A DNA stretch of 5,935 nt from Rhodocyclaceae bacterium (GTDB taxonomy: Bacteria > Pseudomonadota > Gammaproteobacteria > Burkholderiales > Rhodocyclaceae). The position numbers were made by a program, and so were the translations under genes. Below the pieces are notes generated by a model. That model saw nothing but the letters and a program-made list of their open reading frames with translations. It was not told where the DNA came from and did not search any database. Positions 5,194 through 5,935 of the stretch are shown one piece after another; the first letter of the stretch is position 1; each line of letters starts with the position of its first letter. Where the stretch lies: assembly GCA_030682595.1 (NCBI GenBank), contig JAUXNZ010000231.1:1-5935 (forward strand), read 5' to 3'.

Positions 5194-5935
5194 CCGCGCA
5201 GCACCTCCGGTACAACCACCGTCCCGTCGGCGCGCTGATAATTTTCCAGCACTGCAACCAGCGTGCGGCCGACCGCCAGACCGGAACCGTTGAGGGTATG
5301 CAGCGGACGCGGCTTGCCGCCCTTGTCGCGGCAGCGCGCCTGCATGCGGCGTGCCTGAAAGGCTTCGAAGTTGGAACAGGAGGAGATTTCGCGATAGGTG
5401 TTCTGCGCCGGTAACCAGACTTCGAGGTCGTAGGTCTTGGCGGCCGAAAATCCCATGTCGCCTGCGCATAGCGCCATCTTGCGATACGGCAGCGCCAGTT
5501 TTTCCAGAATCGTTTGGGCGTGGCCGGTCAGCTCTTCGAGTGCATCCCAGGACATTTCGGGCGCGACGATCTGTACCATTTCGATCTTGTCGAACTGATG
5601 CTGACGGATCATGCCGCGCGTGTCCTTGCCGTAACTGCCGGCCTCGGAGCGGAAGCAAGGGGTGTGGCAGACGAACTTCAGCGGCAAGCTGGCGGTATCG
5701 AGAATCTCGCCGCGCACGATGTTGGTCACCGGCACCTCGGCGGTGGGAATCAGGTACAGATGGCTGCCGTCGTTGCGCTCGACACGGAACAGGTCTTCCT
5801 CGAACTTGGGCAACTGACCGGTGCCGAACATGCTGTCCGGGTTGACGAGATAGGGCGCGTAGATTTCGGTGTAGCCATGCTCCCGCACATGCGTGTCGAG
5901 CATGAACTGCGCCAGCGCGCGGTGCAGCCGCGCCA
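5154..5935 (-). CDS. serS: Seryl-tRNA synthetase, C-terminal part (5' end outside window)
   Basis: The visible 259 residues form the class II catalytic core. The reading frame continues to the window edge, where ARLHRALAQF precedes MLDTH, a typical SerRS junction, so the internal ATG at 5903 is not the start. Seen in order are the TGQLPKF segment, PTAEVP serine-pocket loop, motif 2 (CFRSEAGSYGKDTRG), REISSCSNFEAFQARR, and motif 3 with GSGLAVGRTLVAVLE. The protein ends RGYMGGLELLSPGT. SerRS charges all tRNA-Ser species by recognising the long variable arm. Full-length enzymes are about 430 residues, so about 170 N-terminal residues, including the antiparallel coiled-coil tRNA-binding arm, lie beyond the right edge. 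The frame and motifs look intact. No terminator separates it from mltF, which it overlaps tail to tail. Confidence 0.97.
   Translation of the reverse strand, partial: ARLHRALAQFMLDTHVREHGYTEIYAPYLVNPDSMFGTGQLPKFEEDLFRVERNDGSHLYLIPTAEVPVTNIVRGEILDTASLPLKFVCHTPCFRSEAGSYGKDTRGMIRQHQFDKIEMVQIVAPEMSWDALEELTGHAQTILEKLALPYRKMALCAGDMGFSAAKTYDLEVWLPAQNTYREISSCSNFEAFQARRMQARCRDKGGKPRPLHTLNGSGLAVGRTLVAVLENYQRADGTVVVPEVLRGYMGGLELLSPGT

Noticed and set aside
4804..5658. 284-codon minus-strand frame across serS and mltF
   Set aside because: It is out of frame with the intact serS catalytic core and covers mltF antisense; a shadow frame.
1..5935. Mobile element, phage or CRISPR content
   Set aside because: No transposase, integrase, terminal repeats, target duplications or regularly spaced repeats were seen, although a tRNA gene (a common integration site) is present.

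Overview
The window reads as a piece of a betaproteobacterial chromosome, with GC-rich coding DNA and many third-position G/C. The best guess is a denitrifying or micro-oxic Rhodocyclales/Nitrosomonadales-type organism. Support comes from an HU protein with a Lys-rich tail, a second-copy style, C-terminally extended IF-1 beside a cold-shock gene, an NnrS membrane protein, and a compact MltF-like lytic transglycosylase tail-to-tail with serS. Placement is inferred from family knowledge, since no database search was possible. No mobile element, CRISPR array or phage signature is visible.

Layout. 1-144 (+) is the 3' end of an Ala/Pro-rich, probably lipoprotein, gene. A bidirectional terminator (162-192) separates it from the convergent hupB gene (232-528, -). 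Upstream of hupB on the same strand is a two-gene unit of small unrecognised proteins (644-919 and 946-1356, -). These share a near-identical C-terminal box but have different middles, and a plausible sigma70 promoter lies at 1389-1417. Divergent from them, a cold-shock protein gene (1627-1833, +) is followed by a strong terminator and almost immediately by infA (1944-2204, +). infA converges on nnrS (2339-3511, -). A tRNA-Ser(CGA) gene (3575-3662, -) lies directly upstream of nnrS, with a perfect TATAAT -10 box at 3673-3678. The mltF-like gene (3733-5193, +) starts just beyond and overlaps the 3' end of serS (5154 to the window edge, -) by 40 bp.

How it fits together. Most genes are housekeeping: nucleoid (HU), cold-shock RNA chaperone and translation initiation (Csp, IF-1), serine decoding (tRNA-Ser and its synthetase), and wall turnover (MltF). 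nnrS points to life with nitrogen oxides. The least explained part is 644-1356: two small proteins joined by a shared last-18-residue motif whose codons have diverged while the protein sequence has not. The second point of interest is the csp-infA junction, where a strong terminator leaves only 12 bp before the infA ribosome site. infA may therefore depend on read-through, which is notable because Csp proteins can act as antiterminators.
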